Shown one piece after another: positions 63,279 to 64,000 of a stretch of DNA of 64,000 nucleotides; position 1 is the first letter of the stretch, and every line of letters begins with the position of its first letter. Below the pieces are notes generated by a model, which worked only from the letters and a program-made list of their open reading frames with translations, had not been told where the DNA came from and searched no databases. A program made the translations under genes and the position numbers. The DNA is from CAZGAQ01 sp964523405 (GTDB lineage Bacteria > Planctomycetota > Phycisphaerae > UBA1845 > Fen-1342): contig CAZGAQ010000002.1 in assembly GCA_964523405.1 (NCBI GenBank), forward strand, positions 267,139 to 331,138, read 5' to 3'.

Positions 63279-63892
63279 CATCATGCTCCCTGATTAACGA
63301 TCAATCAGTCCGCCGAAGCCGCGAGCCTGGCCGCCATCCGCTGGTGGATACGCTGCGCACGGTAATCGAATATCGCCTCCAGGTCACGACGAACAAGCAG
63401 CGCGTGCGCAATCGTCCCGACTGGGCCGAGCGGCAGCGCAGAGCACGAAACCTGAAACGTGTCACGCAGAGTGAGACACTTGCTCCTTCCGCGTAGAGGA
63501 TGATTCTCCCTCCGCCCAGGGCAGGCGGCGTTGTCGCAGTTTCAGCGTTTCCTGCTTTCGCAGGGCTCTGGCGGTCTGCAACTTCCGATGCCGCTCGGCC
63601 AGCAGCGCCGCCGGGTTCAGCTTCGGGACCTCGTCCGCCATCACGCCGCCTCCCGCCCGGGTACGCCCCCGGGCCCAACCGGGCCGCCCCGTGGCGGCAT
63701 AGGTAACGGGTAGCGGGCCCAGGCCACCCGGGCGCCCACGAGAGCGCTCTCAGAGCCGAGGGCGCCAACTCGGACCTGGCCGAAAGAATTGCAAGGAATT
63801 CTCGGAATTCTGGACTGATTGAGTGGATTCCGGGCGAAACCCATGGCTCCATGTGTCTGTACGCATGGGGCGTACGCGATGGAGAAACGACG
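63279..63892. other. Mostly non-coding stretch with one small candidate gene
   Basis: Apart from the 60-codon frame at 63462-63644 no gene is evident. The stretch has a 9-base tandem repeat GGAATTCTC/GGAATTCTG near 63796, and an inverted repeat GTACGC/GCGTAC at about 63859-63875, just before the last gene. Confidence 0.4.
63462..63644 (-). CDS. Small basic helical protein (hypothetical)
   Basis: The 60-residue product (MMADEVPKLNPAALLAERHR and onward) is rich in Arg, Leu, Lys and Glu, predicted to be one long helix with a Ser-rich end. GGAGG about eight bases before the first ATG supports translation. No family is recognised. Confidence 0.45.
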   Translation of the reverse strand: MMADEVPKLNPAALLAERHRKLQTARALRKQETLKLRQRRLPWAEGESSSTRKEQVSHSA

Positions 63893-64000
63893 ATGAACGC
63901 GACCACGAGAACCAACCGCCGCCTGACGCCCGGGACCCTGGTGGTCGGCGAGCCCGGCCGGATCGTCCGAGTCTGCACCTTCCGCCGCAACGGCGTCGAC
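63893..64000 (+). CDS. Start of a gene cut by the window end
   Basis: An open frame from ATG 63893 continues to the last base (36 codons, MNATTRTNRRLTPGTLVVGE at the start). GGAG lies about nine bases upstream. The fragment is too short for an assignment. Confidence 0.4.
   Translation, partial: MNATTRTNRRLTPGTLVVGEPGRIVRVCTFRRNGVD

Overview
The window is GC-rich DNA from a member of the Planctomycetota, probably of the class Phycisphaerae. The evidence is the combination of short planctomycete-style dockerin-like tails on secreted proteins (30 kb, 40 kb, 54 kb), a PEP-CTERM protein, a type II pseudopilin of the DUF1559 type, and membrane proteins ending in a C-x2-CGYDLTGN...CPECG zinc ribbon. 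An anaerobic or oxygen-sensitive lifestyle is suggested by the orange-protein-type gene cluster. No rRNA, tRNA, CRISPR array or insertion sequence was recognised.

Region 1 (0-34 kb) is mainly carbohydrate catabolism. After a large coiled-coil protein come, on the minus strand, an exported GH2 enzyme, two exported GH127-type enzymes with a shared C-terminal module, an exported GH27 alpha-galactosidase and a heterodimeric ABC exporter. A soluble hybrid histidine kinase, a Ycf46-like AAA+ ATPase and a rifampicin-phosphotransferase-like dikinase follow. A LacI-type regulator then precedes a plus-strand run: GH31, GH125-like, an old-yellow-enzyme oxidoreductase and a beta-propeller protein. Palindromes lie in front of the GH127 pair and the GH31 gene and could be operators for the LacI protein.

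Region 2 (32-40 kb) holds secreted dockerin-type proteins, two DUF4405 membrane proteins, small zinc-ribbon membrane proteins (one split by a frameshift), an orphan Imm50-like protein, a hotdog thioesterase and a gene-poor stretch.

Region 3 (40.7-51.5 kb) is the most unusual part: fourteen closely spaced minus-strand genes. The core is an Mrp ATPase fused to a dinitrogenase-cofactor-type (DiNase) domain, two MinD-type ATPases with ferredoxin inserts, two further DiNase proteins, a DUF5320 protein and a DUF89 protein. This matches the orange-protein (orp/MrpORP) system known from Desulfovibrio. Here it is extended by a thioesterase, an AhpD-like protein, a metallo-beta-lactamase fold protein, a peroxiredoxin, a radical SAM protein, a PLP-dependent sulfur amino acid lyase and an exported DsrE-like lipoprotein. 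A PAS/sigma-54 activator of the type that controls orp genes lies at 56-57.4 kb.

Region 4 (51.7-57.4 kb) contains secreted and sorting-signal proteins (a pseudopilin and two paralogues with different C-terminal sorting modules), a ZIP metal transporter, a TrmO/TsaA protein and the sigma-54 activator.

Region 5 (57.5-64 kb) is a sulfur operon: an exported persulfide-dioxygenase-like protein fused to three rhodanese domains, a split YeeE/YedE transporter whose second half carries three more rhodanese domains, and a truncated racemase. A thiol peroxidase lies upstream. I infer that regions 3 and 5 work together, importing and handling sulfane sulfur for iron-sulfur or metal-sulfur cluster proteins under redox control.
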